Origin: Chloroflexota bacterium
GTDB taxonomy: Bacteria; Chloroflexota; Anaerolineae; UBA3071
Reading direction: 5' to 3'
Assembly (NCBI GenBank): GCA_014383605.1
Contig: JACNHM010000284.1
Coordinates: forward strand, 1-24,499
Length of the DNA stretch: 24,499 bases
Under the pieces are notes generated by a model. The model was not told the DNA's origin. It ran no database searches and was given only the letters and a program-made list of their open reading frames with translations. This document shows, piece by piece, positions 7,974 to 15,088 of this stretch. The position numbers and the translations under genes are program-made. Numbering within the stretch: the first letter of the stretch is position 1; each line of letters opens with the position of its first letter.

Positions 7974-8398
7974 GTCTGTGGGGCAAGCCGGCGCAGTTCT
8001 TCCAGTGTGGGGAGACGATGCCCTCGAAAGCGCAACAGCACCGCGGCCCGGGCCTTGCGCAACATCACCCGGTCTGCTTCACGCTGCAGTTGGTCTAACT
8101 TCTGTCGCTCCCGCTCAGTCAGCGTACCTGCCTGGTTCTTGCGGAGCAAGCGATCCAACCCGCGTTGTTGCGTCGCCGGCACCCTGCTCACCATCACCCG
8201 CCAAAGAGATTCATCGCCCAAGCTCTCCAGTTCAATCAGTTCTTCCGTCAATTCCGCGGGCAACCCATCAAGCGGCGGGAGCGAAGCCTGCAGAGCACGT
8301 ACCAGTAGATCTTCCAACGGACGGTCGGTCGCCTCAGCCATGCGCCTGGCCGGCAGATAAATCGTATGGGGCAGTTCCAAAGTCACTGTTTGTGCCAT
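7970..8398 (-). CDS. Small protein partnered with HNH endonuclease, ribbon-helix-helix-like N-terminus
   Basis: A 142-residue protein of no named function. The N-terminus (TVTLELPHTIYLPARRMAE) has a strand-then-helix pattern reminiscent of ribbon-helix-helix antitoxin/repressor proteins. The rest is helical and rich in Leu, Arg and Glu. The ATG at 8398 has GAGGAGGGAGAG upstream and its own promoter. It is translationally coupled (ATGA) to the HNH gene. From memory, pairs like this occur in Chloroflexota and cyanobacteria. The arrangement resembles a small regulator plus nuclease cassette, but a toxin-antitoxin role is only a hypothesis. Confidence 0.75.
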   Translation of the reverse strand: MAQTVTLELPHTIYLPARRMAEATDRPLEDLLVRALQASLPPLDGLPAELTEELIELESLGDESLWRVMVSRVPATQQRGLDRLLRKNQAGTLTERERQKLDQLQREADRVMLRKARAAVLLRFRGHRLPTLEELRRLAPQT

Positions 8399-8433
8399 TT
8401 CTCTCCCTCCTCACGGGTGCGAATGCTGTCCGC

Positions 8434-8462
8434 AGTGTAGCACAGACCATGTCGGGCGACAA
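8434..8462 (-). promoter_or_regulatory. Promoter of the HNH cassette
   Basis: On the minus strand TTGTCG (8457-8462) and TACACT (8434-8439) are separated by exactly 17 bp, 35 bp before the start codon at 8398. It lies 10 bp downstream of the stop of the intact permease gene, so the cassette arrived with or gained its own promoter. Confidence 0.65.
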
Positions 8463-8473
8463 ATACACCCAAC

Positions 8474-9310
8474 TCACACCCCCTTGAACCCACCCACCAG
8501 CTTCTCCGGCGCCACCTGCCTCTGAATCAAAAACAGCACCAGCAGCGAGGGGATGACCAGGAGGATGCTCATGGCGCTGGTCACCTCCCAGTACCCCTCG
8601 CCCAGGGCGATGTAGGTGCGCACGGGCAGGGTGATGGTGTCCTTGCCGTAGGTCATCAGCGTCAGCGTGAACTCGTTGTACGACGTGGTGAAGGTGAAGA
8701 TCATGGAGGAGAGGATACCCGGCAGGATGAGGGGCACGATGACGTGGAAGAAGGTGCGCAAGGGGTTGGCCCCGCAGACGGACGCCGCCTCCAACACCCG
8801 CTCGTCCAATCCCTCGAAGGTTGCGGAAAGCACCAGGATGGCGTAGGGCGCGCAGACGGCCACGTGGGCCAGGGCCACGCCGAAATGGGTGTTGACCAGG
8901 TGCAGCCGGTAGAAGATCTGGGCCACGCCCAGGGCGTAGGCGATGGGCGGGATCATGCGCGGCAGCAGGATCATGGCCATCAGCAGCTCCTTGCCCGGGA
9001 TGCGGTAGCGGCCAAAGGCCCAGCCGGTGGGGATGCCGATGAGCGTGGCCATGCTCACGGCCAGCCCGGCGATGATCAGCGTGTTCTTGGTGATCTCGGG
9101 GATGTTCGTCACCTCGATGGCCCACCTGTACCAGTCCAGCGTCAGTTGGGGCGGCAGCCACAGCCGGCCAAACCAGCCCTTGCCGATGGACTTGAGGGCG
9201 ATCATCAGGAACGGCAGGTAGATCAGCAGTCCGAAGCAGAGCAGAAAGGTGAAGATGAGCAGCTTGCGCCCGCTCCAGATGGCCTTGAAGTATTGCCGGA
9301 TCAGGGTCAT
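8474..9310 (-). CDS. ABC importer permease, PotC-like
   Basis: A 278-residue inner-membrane permease with about six hydrophobic segments. The EAA loop that contacts the ATPase is visible as EAASVCGANPLRTFFHVIVP followed by LILPG, in the second half of the protein as expected for this family. The start codon at 9310 overlaps the stop of the partner permease by 4 bp. It pairs with the PotB-like permease to form the channel, with the ATPase now displaced to 3192-4268. Its last 40 codons are duplicated as a relic at 7389-7513, so the current 3' end may be a replacement acquired with the HNH cassette. The substrate is unknown; polyamine, iron, phosphonate and sugar-phosphate importers all use this architecture. 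Confidence 0.92.
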   Translation of the reverse strand: MTLIRQYFKAIWSGRKLLIFTFLLCFGLLIYLPFLMIALKSIGKGWFGRLWLPPQLTLDWYRWAIEVTNIPEITKNTLIIAGLAVSMATLIGIPTGWAFGRYRIPGKELLMAMILLPRMIPPIAYALGVAQIFYRLHLVNTHFGVALAHVAVCAPYAILVLSATFEGLDERVLEAASVCGANPLRTFFHVIVPLILPGILSSMIFTFTTSYNEFTLTLMTYGKDTITLPVRTYIALGEGYWEVTSAMSILLVIPSLLVLFLIQRQVAPEKLVGGFKGV

Positions 9311-10155
9311 GCGGCTGGCCTCCTGAGCACGCGCATGTAGATGGTGAGGAAGCCCACCTGCAGCGCGGCCATGATCATGGCCCTGGCACAGGCCGCCGAC
9401 CAGCGAGACGGCGTGAAGTTGATCTGCCGATAGATCTCCACGGACAGAGGCCGGTAGTTCCCGCCGGCGACCAGCGGGATGCTAAAAGCCCCAAAGGCGG
9501 CCATGAAGGTCAGCACCGAGCCGGCCAGGATGCCCGGCATGATCAGCGGAATCACCACGTGGCGCAGCACCTGCCAGCGGTTGGCGCCGGACACGCCGGC
9601 CGCCTCCTCGATGGCCGGATCGAGGCTCTCCAGTGTGGAGATCGTCGTCACCGACGTGAAGGGAAAAAAGAGCCAGGTGTAGAACAGAATGAGGCCGGGA
9701 ATGGTGTAGTTGATGCGCACCGGCTCGTTGATGAAGGGCACGAATCGCAGCAGGAACAGGTTCACCCAGCCGCGCGAGCCGAACAGCAGCAACAACCCCA
9801 GAGCGCCGATGAGGCCGGGCACCACGCGGGGGATGAGCATCGTCAGCCGGAAGAAGCGATGCCCGCGCAGCTTCTGGCGCAGCACCAGGCAGAGGGGCAC
9901 GCTGAACAGGATGGAGCACAGCGTTGAGCCGATGGAGAGCACGAAGGTGAGGACGATGACCTCCCGCGCCCGCGGCTCGCGCAGGAAGGTGATGTAGTGC
10001 TGCAGCGTCCAGCCGATCTGCTGCCCTTCTGGCCGCAGGCTGCGCAGGATCGAGACCAGCATCGGATAGAAGAACAGGCCGAAGAAGCTGGCCAGGCCGG
10101 GCGAGAGCATCAGCAGGGTGAGCAGGCCGGAGCGAACCCTCGAACCACGTTTCAT
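9307..10155 (-). CDS. ABC importer permease, PotB-like
   Basis: A 282-residue inner-membrane protein starting at the ATG at 10155 with AAGGTGG upstream. The N-terminal segment (LLTLLMLSPGLASFFGLFFY) is the usual first helix of PotB/UgpA-type permeases. The EAA loop reads EEAAGVSGANRWQVLRHVVI followed by PLIMPG, close in form to that of the partner permease. It follows the binding-protein gene by 110 bp that contains strong hairpins, so the permeases are probably made at lower levels than the binding protein. Confidence 0.92.
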   Translation of the reverse strand: MKRGSRVRSGLLTLLMLSPGLASFFGLFFYPMLVSILRSLRPEGQQIGWTLQHYITFLREPRAREVIVLTFVLSIGSTLCSILFSVPLCLVLRQKLRGHRFFRLTMLIPRVVPGLIGALGLLLLFGSRGWVNLFLLRFVPFINEPVRINYTIPGLILFYTWLFFPFTSVTTISTLESLDPAIEEAAGVSGANRWQVLRHVVIPLIMPGILAGSVLTFMAAFGAFSIPLVAGGNYRPLSVEIYRQINFTPSRWSAACARAMIMAALQVGFLTIYMRVLRRPAA

Positions 10156-10175
10156 GATCAGCCACCTTCAGAACG

Positions 10176-10260
10176 GGGAGGCCCACCGCGGGCTGCAACA
10201 CCCTGCAGGGGCCTCCCTTGTTCTCATACAGCAGTCACACAGAGGTCAACCGGCGCCGGT
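10176..10260 (-). promoter_or_regulatory. Intercistronic hairpins between binding protein and permease
   Basis: Just after the binding-protein stop is a perfect 12-bp palindrome ACCGGCGCCGGT (10249-10260). Further on, GGGAGGCCC (10176-10184) pairs with GGGCCTCCC (10209-10217), enclosing a second stem CTGCA/TGCAG (10193-10197, 10204-10208). No T-tract follows, so these are more likely mRNA-stabilising or partial attenuation structures than a full terminator. Confidence 0.7.
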
Positions 10261-10265
10261 CAAGG

Positions 10266-11561
10266 TTATTGGGGCACCAGCGCCTCAGGCCCTGTCTCCT
10301 TGATGAAGGTGGTCACCTCTTTGTTGGCGACCACCAGCCGGGCCGGCTCCATGTCCTCCCAGGCCGGGATGGTGTCCCAGACGATGCCGGGGATCTTGTC
10401 CCAGATGTCCGTGCCGGTGTACTGCCACATGGTGGTGATCAGCCGGATCTGCTGGTCGTCGGAGAGCAGGAAGTTGATCACCTTGTAGACCACGGGCTTG
10501 TACTCCTCGGGGATGCCCGCCGGCACGATCAGGTAGCCATCGGAACCGGCGGCCATGCCCTCGGCCAGGAAACTGGACTTAATGGTGGGGGGCATGGTGC
10601 CCTGGTGGCGGGACCACAGCGAGTAGTCCAAAGCGTAGAAGCTGATCCAGGTGTCGCCGGCGTTGAAGTCCTCGAACAGGTTGGGCGGTTCGGCCGGGAT
10701 GGGCAGCCTGCCGTAGGTGTAGAAGTCCACCAGCCTGGCCCAGGCGTCCTGCCACTCCGCCGTCGCCTGCAGATCCGCCAGCGGGATGGCCTTGCCCTCA
10801 TCGTCGGTCATCTTCACGTAAGCGTTCAGGAAGCTGTAGGGGATGCGGTAGGACGAGCCGGACTTGGCATCCGGGCGCACCAGGCCGATGTGCCCCTTCC
10901 ACTCCTCCCGCCGATCGTAGAACTCCTGCCAGGAGGTGGGCGGGTCCTTGATGTACTCGGAGTTGTAGATCAGGGCATACTGACTTCTCCAGTACAGCGC
11001 GCCCTTGCCACCAATCGGGACGCCCAACACCGTCTCCAGGTAAGCCTTGGGGCACTTCTCGATGTTAGGGATGACGTCCACCTTGTCCGTATAGAGCGTC
11101 TCCAACTCCAGGCCTTCACCCAAAGCCTTGGGGATAGTCTCCGGCTTGACGAACAGAAGGTGAGAGTCGCCCTGGCCAGTCTCCCAGGCCTTCATGCGCT
11201 CGATCAGTTCCGCCTCGCTGGCGACCATGTAGTTGACCGTGACCCCCAACTGCTCCTGGATGGCCGGGACCACCTGGTTCTGCCAGTACCACTGGAAGTT
11301 GGCCCCGGAGTTGGTGTCAACCAGGGTGATCTCGGTGGGCATCGGCACCGGGGTAGCCACAACAACCTTCTCCACCTCGACCGTCTCCTTGACGATCTTC
11401 TCAACGGGTACCTCTTTCACCACCTCGACGGTCTCGATGACCGTCTTCTCGACCACCACTTCCTTGGGGACTTCGATGACCTGCGGCGTGGCAGCCGGGC
11501 AGGCGGTCAAAATCAGGGTCGAGACGACGAGCAATGCCATAAGCGGCATCCAGCGCTTCAT
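10266..11561 (-). CDS. ABC importer substrate-binding lipoprotein, PotD/family-1 type
   Basis: A 431-residue exported lipoprotein. The signal peptide ends in the lipobox LILTAC with the lipid-bearing Cys at residue 21, followed by a charged Val/Glu/Lys heptad-like linker (about residues 27-65) that spaces the binding domain from the membrane. The binding domain has the mixed features of family-1 binding proteins (WYWQNQVVPAIQEQLGVTVN, later TSWQEFYD). The ATG at 11561 with AAGGAGGAAGG upstream is the real start; the frame extends 43 codons further but would then lack a signal peptide. It is the first gene of the left-hand operon. The substrate is not readable from sequence. In Thermotoga an inositol-phosphate importer (InoEFGK) sits beside the same catabolic genes, which makes a similar cargo conceivable. 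Confidence 0.92.
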   Translation of the reverse strand: MKRWMPLMALLVVSTLILTACPAATPQVIEVPKEVVVEKTVIETVEVVKEVPVEKIVKETVEVEKVVVATPVPMPTEITLVDTNSGANFQWYWQNQVVPAIQEQLGVTVNYMVASEAELIERMKAWETGQGDSHLLFVKPETIPKALGEGLELETLYTDKVDVIPNIEKCPKAYLETVLGVPIGGKGALYWRSQYALIYNSEYIKDPPTSWQEFYDRREEWKGHIGLVRPDAKSGSSYRIPYSFLNAYVKMTDDEGKAIPLADLQATAEWQDAWARLVDFYTYGRLPIPAEPPNLFEDFNAGDTWISFYALDYSLWSRHQGTMPPTIKSSFLAEGMAAGSDGYLIVPAGIPEEYKPVVYKVINFLLSDDQQIRLITTMWQYTGTDIWDKIPGIVWDTIPAWEDMEPARLVVANKEVTTFIKETGPEALVPQ

Positions 11562-11608
11562 GTTTCCTTCCTCCTTGGAAATTGACGTTATGAAACGGAC
11601 TGACGATG

Positions 11609-11665
11609 TCAGGCCGCCTTGCCTGACGGGCCGAAAGGTGTGGTTTTTGCGATGATCACCTCCTT
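11609..11665 (-). promoter_or_regulatory. Binding-protein leader element 1: far-upstream Shine-Dalgarno plus hairpin
   Basis: On the minus strand AAGGAGGTGATC (11654-11665) is a 12-base complement to the usual 16S rRNA tail, yet it lies about 93 bases before the binding-protein start. It is followed by a 16-codon open frame beginning GTG at 11659 and ending TGA at 11609, whose end overlaps the hairpin GTCAGGC/GCCTGAC (11608-11614, 11621-11627). The layout matches leader 2 at 17086-17142 base for base in spacing. Confidence 0.75.
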
Positions 11666-11727
11666 CCGTGGACGCTGGTTCCCCGTGCAAATGAGTCCTG
11701 CTCGTGATTCCTCAGCCTGTCCTGAGT

Positions 11728-11846
11728 CTGAGAATGAATTCTCAGCCTGGTACGCAGAAGTCGGCTGAAAGCCGACTGGAAAAGCTCACCAGTCCAGCCC
11801 GTTTGAACGGACTTTCCGTGCCAGCCTTGAATTTCAATCCAAGGCT
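11728..11846. repeat. Cluster of hairpins in the 5' leader of the left-hand operon
   Basis: Four or five perfect small dyads lie side by side: CTGAGAAT/ATTCTCAG (11728-11745), AGTCGGCT/AGCCGACT around GAA (11759-11777), GACTGG/CCAGTC (11774-11779, 11789-11794), AGTCC..CCGTT/AACGG..ACT (11791-11813) and AGCCTTG/CAAGGCT (11823-11829, 11840-11846). The second and third share bases and exclude each other. They fall in a leader of roughly 350 nt between the promoter and the binding-protein gene. From memory such hairpin strings recur between genes in Chloroflexota, so it may be a dispersed repeat and not a specific riboswitch. Confidence 0.75.
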
Positions 11847-11897
11847 CGGGAACGGCAAAGAAGCTGAGTAGAACCCCTTGCTCCACGTTTTGAGAAT

Positions 11898-11913
11898 GTG
11901 CATACGGTGGCAC
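11898..11913. promoter_or_regulatory. Operator-like dyad at the left-hand operon promoter
   Basis: GTGCATACGGTGGCAC is a 16-bp partial palindrome whose outer halves (GTGC/GCAC) are exact. Its core matches 10 of 14 bases of the TGCACACGTGTGCA operator of the LacI-type gene. It begins 5 bp downstream of the -10 box, the same position as the operator in the repressor's own promoter. Confidence 0.5.
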
Positions 11914-11918
11914 GGTTG

Positions 11919-11947
11919 AATCTATCACACTTCTCCGCTCTTGTCAA
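11919..11947 (-). promoter_or_regulatory. Sigma-70 promoter of the left-hand importer operon
   Basis: On the minus strand a consensus TTGACA (11942-11947) is 17 bp from TAGATT (11919-11924). It lies between the iolG stop and the binding-protein gene and gives a leader of about 350 nt. Confidence 0.8.
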
Positions 11948-11978
11948 GCAAGTTGTCGCCGTAAGCGGGAACAAGGGG

Positions 11979-13004
11979 TTAACCCCGCGCAGCCGCGATC
12001 TCACTGAGCCTGACTGGGCGATTCTCCGCATACGACTTCCCGGCGGCGTAGCCCATCACCACGGGGATGCGGCCGTCAATACCTGTGACAGGCGGCTCTC
12101 TGTCCTGCTGGATGCACTCGACGAAGGCCTGCATCTCGGCGATGTAGGAGTCGGTGTAGCGTTCCACGAAGAAGAACAGGGGCAGGGAGCCATGCACGCC
12201 TGTGGAATCGCTGACCAGCGCCGAATCGGGCGTGTCGTTGGTGACCGCCACCATCCCCTCGGAGCCGAAGACCTCCACTCGCTGGTCGTAGCCGTAGACA
12301 GCCCGGCGGCTGTTGTCAATGGTGCCCAGGGCCCCGCCGGCGTAGCGCAGCGTGACGATCGCCGTGTCAATGTCGCCGGCCTGGCCGATCTCGGGATCCA
12401 CCAGCACCCCGCCCGCGGCGTACACTTCCGTCACCTCGTCGCCGATCAGGTAGCGGGCCATGTCGAAGTCGTGGATGGTCATGTCCAGGAAGATGCCGCC
12501 GGAGACCTTGACGTAGGCGATGGGCGGCGGCGCCGGGTCGCGGCTGGTGATGCGCACGATGTGCGGCGTGCCGATCTTGCCCTCGGCCACCAGGTCGCGC
12601 ACCCGCTTAAAATTGGGGTCGAAGCGACGGTTGAAGCCCACCTGCAGCTTGACGCCGGCGCGGTCCACAGCCTGCAGGGCGCGGTCGATCTTGCCCAGGT
12701 CAAAATCAATGGGTTTCTCGCAGAAGATGTGCTTGCCGGCCGCGGCGGCCTCCTCGATGAGCTGGGCGTGCGTGTCTGTGCTGGAACAGATCACCACGGC
12801 CTCGATGTCGGGATTATCGAGGATGCGGCGATGGTCCTCGAAGACAGCAGGGATCTGGCACTCGGCCGCACACCGTTCGGCGGCATCTGCGAAAACGTCG
12901 GCCACGGCCAGCAGCCTGACGCCGGGAATACGGTAGGCCAGATGCTGGGCGTGCAGCTTGCCGATGCGGCCGGCGCCGATCAGTCCGATGTTCACGTTAG
13001 ACAT
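11979..13004 (-). CDS. iolG: myo-Inositol 2-dehydrogenase
   Basis: A 341-residue cytoplasmic oxidoreductase of the Gfo/Idh/MocA family that oxidises myo-inositol to scyllo-inosose with NAD. The Rossmann motif GAGRIG is at residues 10-15, EKP with the catalytic Lys97 at 96-98, and the GGIFLDMTIHDFDMARYL block places Asp174 and His178 in the positions of the Bacillus IolG catalytic pair. The long conserved runs QVGFNRRFDPNF and SRDPAPPPI are characteristic of IolG and not of other family members. The ATG at 13004 is preceded by AAAGGAG. It is the last gene of the right-hand operon, and its stop codon lies inside a 12-bp palindrome (GGGGTTAACCCC, 11975-11986). Confidence 0.92.
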   Translation of the reverse strand: MSNVNIGLIGAGRIGKLHAQHLAYRIPGVRLLAVADVFADAAERCAAECQIPAVFEDHRRILDNPDIEAVVICSSTDTHAQLIEEAAAAGKHIFCEKPIDFDLGKIDRALQAVDRAGVKLQVGFNRRFDPNFKRVRDLVAEGKIGTPHIVRITSRDPAPPPIAYVKVSGGIFLDMTIHDFDMARYLIGDEVTEVYAAGGVLVDPEIGQAGDIDTAIVTLRYAGGALGTIDNSRRAVYGYDQRVEVFGSEGMVAVTNDTPDSALVSDSTGVHGSLPLFFFVERYTDSYIAEMQAFVECIQQDREPPVTGIDGRIPVVMGYAAGKSYAENRPVRLSEIAAARG

Positions 13005-13030
13005 GTGCGCTCCTTTCCTACAGATCAGAT

Positions 13031-13792
13031 TCAGCGTTCGCGTTCACCGGTGATCAGATCGGCGATGTCGTCCTGCGTCAGCTCGGCCCGGTCATAGATG
13101 CCGACCAGTCTACCGTGCCGGAGGATGGCGTAGCGATCGGCGACCTGATACACGTGATGGACGTTGTGGGTGATGAAGATGACGCCCAGCCCACGTTCTT
13201 TGGCCGCTTGTGTGTAAGCGAGCACCTTGCGCGTCTCGCCCACCGACAACGCCGACGTTGGCTCGTCCAGGATCAGGAGTTTGGCGCCGAAATGCTTGGC
13301 CCGGCCAATGGCAATGGATTGCCGTTCACCACCGGAGAGCTTGCCCACCTTCTCTGACGGCGAACGGATCTCGATACCGATGTCGCGCAGCGCCTGGCAT
13401 GCTTGCCTGCTCATCTGCCGAACATCCAGCCAGTGAAGGGGACCAATTCTGCGCACCAGCTCGCGTCCCAAGTAGAAGTTGCGCACGATGCTCATCTGGT
13501 TAACCAGGGCCAGATCCTGATAACAGGTCTCGATTCCCAGGGCTCGCGCTTCTCGCGGGGAGGAAATCCGCACGGGCTTGCCTTCGAAGGTGATTCGCCC
13601 CCCCTCGGGGATGTGTATACCGGTCAAACACTTGATCAGCGTGGATTTGCCAGCGCCGTTGTCACCCAACAAGCCCACCACCTCGTGTGAGCAAACGCTA
13701 AAGTCCACACCATCCAACGCCGTGATGGTGCCGAAGCGCTTGACGATTCCCTCCATGCAGACGATAGGTGTATCGTGCCCATTATCGCTCAT
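13031..13792 (-). CDS. Sugar ABC importer ATPase, single-domain RbsA/FrcA type
   Basis: A 253-residue ATPase with Walker A GDNGAGKST at residues 43-51, signature LSGGE at 152-156 and Walker B LLILDEPTS at 172-180. It corresponds to one nucleotide-binding half; classical RbsA/MglA proteins have two (about 500 residues), whereas FrcA-like proteins have one and act as homodimers. The ATG at 13792 is chosen because GGAGGAGAG lies just upstream; an in-frame ATG six codons earlier overlaps that ribosome site. It sits between iolG and the first of two ribose-type permeases and is the only ATPase in this operon. Confidence 0.93.
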   Translation of the reverse strand: MSDNGHDTPIVCMEGIVKRFGTITALDGVDFSVCSHEVVGLLGDNGAGKSTLIKCLTGIHIPEGGRITFEGKPVRISSPREARALGIETCYQDLALVNQMSIVRNFYLGRELVRRIGPLHWLDVRQMSRQACQALRDIGIEIRSPSEKVGKLSGGERQSIAIGRAKHFGAKLLILDEPTSALSVGETRKVLAYTQAAKERGLGVIFITHNVHHVYQVADRYAILRHGRLVGIYDRAELTQDDIADLITGERER

Positions 13793-13893
13793 AACAACTC
13801 TCCTCCGCATAACGTCGGAAGCGGGGGCAAAGCCTGCTCAGACCGGACAGGTTTCAGTCACGATTTCTCGAAACAGGCCAGGGCCAGGTCTGA

Positions 13894-14892
13894 TCAAGAC
13901 CGCCTGCGGATCCAGTGGTTGAAAACGGCGGCGCCCACGATCGTCACACCGACAATCGCCTCGAAGTTGTCCGCCGGAATCAGGTTAGTCAGCACAACGC
14001 CGGTGCGTAACGTGCTGATGATCAAGCCGCCGAGCAGCGCACCCACAATGCTGCCCGACCCTCCGGTCAACAACGTGCCGCCGACCACGGCGGCGGCAAT
14101 CGCTTTGAGCTCTTCTCCGGCGCCCGTGGCAATGCGCACCGTTTTGAACTGGCTGAACAGCAAAACCCCAGCAAAGCCGGCCAGTGCCCCGGAAAGGATA
14201 AAACAGATCAGCTTCACCCGCTTCACGTTCACTCCCTGCGCAGCAGCGGCCCCCACGTTGCCGCCGATGGAAAACACGTGATTGCCGAACTTGGTGCGCA
14301 CGAGGATGTATTGAAACACCAGAACCAGGCCCATCCACCACAGCGCAGCGGTGCGGAAATTGGCTCCCTTCACTGCATCAGCGATCGCGTCCATTCGTCC
14401 GTTAAAGACATCGTAGATGAGGACCTTCTCCACGGTCTGAAACATCTGACCTCCTGAGAAGAGCCAGACCACCCCACGGTAGATGAACATCATGCTCAGG
14501 GTAGTGATGAACGAAGGGATATGGGTGCGGTTGACGATGATGCCGTTGATGGCTCCCATCAAGGCGGGCACGAGCAGGGCCAGAAACAGGGCCCACAGAG
14601 GGTTCCCGCCTTCCACAGTGTTGAGGCCATAGAGGAACCCTCCAAAGGCCATCATCGGCCCCACGGAAAGATCAAACTCGCCGGCGATCATCAGCAGGGT
14701 GGTGCCGATAGTGATCGTCCCGGTCAGAGTGGCAGCATTGATAATGCCCGATAACGAGCGCACAGTGAGGAAATTGGGGATGAACAAGGAGAAAAGAACA
14801 ACGACAACGATCAGGGTAATTAAGGGCCCTGTGACAGGGGAGTCGATGAGCAGACGACGCGCGGGTCTCAGCCGCTCCGCAACCGCACTCAC
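13894..14892 (-). CDS. Sugar ABC importer permease, RbsC-like (A)
   Basis: A 332-residue inner-membrane permease of the ribose/inositol class. The family block MLMIAGEFDLSVG appears here as TLLMIAGEFDLSVGPMMAFG. A GTG at 14892 with AGGAGG nine bases upstream is the best start; the longer frame to 15051 passes through a hairpin-rich intergenic region and lacks a ribosome site. It follows the double-domain binding protein and precedes the ATPase gene. It is clearly related to, but well diverged from, the second permease at 17148-18155, so the channel could be a heterodimer, in contrast with the homodimer expected for RbsC. Confidence 0.92.
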   Translation of the reverse strand: MSAVAERLRPARRLLIDSPVTGPLITLIVVVVLFSLFIPNFLTVRSLSGIINAATLTGTITIGTTLLMIAGEFDLSVGPMMAFGGFLYGLNTVEGGNPLWALFLALLVPALMGAINGIIVNRTHIPSFITTLSMMFIYRGVVWLFSGGQMFQTVEKVLIYDVFNGRMDAIADAVKGANFRTAALWWMGLVLVFQYILVRTKFGNHVFSIGGNVGAAAAQGVNVKRVKLICFILSGALAGFAGVLLFSQFKTVRIATGAGEELKAIAAAVVGGTLLTGGSGSIVGALLGGLIISTLRTGVVLTNLIPADNFEAIVGVTIVGAAVFNHWIRRRS

Positions 14893-14976
14893 GATGTCAT
14901 GCCTCCTTTTTGCTGCAACCAGAAGCCGTCCTGGCAACAGATGGGAAGAGACGCCTGCTGATGCTACATTTAGGCT

Positions 14977-15019
14977 GTGTTGCGTACGTGTTCCGTACTC
15001 ACAGCACCCCACGCAACAC
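14977..15019. repeat. Iterated inverted repeat, 11-bp unit
   Basis: Two tandem 11-mers differing at one base (GTGTTGCGTAC 14977-14987 and GTGTTCCGTAC 14988-14998) are followed by the inverted half ACGCAACAC (15011-15019). It lies in the 196-bp gap between the double-domain binding protein and permease A. Confidence 0.7.
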
Positions 15020-15032
15020 GGGCTGGCCATCG

Positions 15033-15064
15033 CGGTAGGGGCGGAGAACACGCCGCCCCTACCG
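15033..15064. repeat. Strong hairpin after the double-domain binding-protein gene
   Basis: A perfect 12-bp stem (CGGTAGGGGCGG, 15033-15044, with CCGCCCCTACCG, 15053-15064) closes an 8-base loop, 24 bp past the stop codon on the minus strand. There is no T-tract, so it probably protects the upstream message or lowers read-through into permease A. Confidence 0.8.
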
Positions 15065-15088
15065 TTACATGATAGTGGTCAGCTCGAT

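Noticed and set aside
10218..11585. Long plus-strand open frames opposite the importer and binding-protein genes
   Set aside because: They mirror the real minus-strand genes, have His/Gly/Arg-rich low-complexity translations and no ribosome sites; they are a by-product of GC-rich codon use.
14893..15051. N-terminal extension of permease A to an ATG at 15051
   Set aside because: It passes through structured intergenic repeats, is Cys-rich and unlike the family, and a GTG with a good ribosome site exists at 14892.
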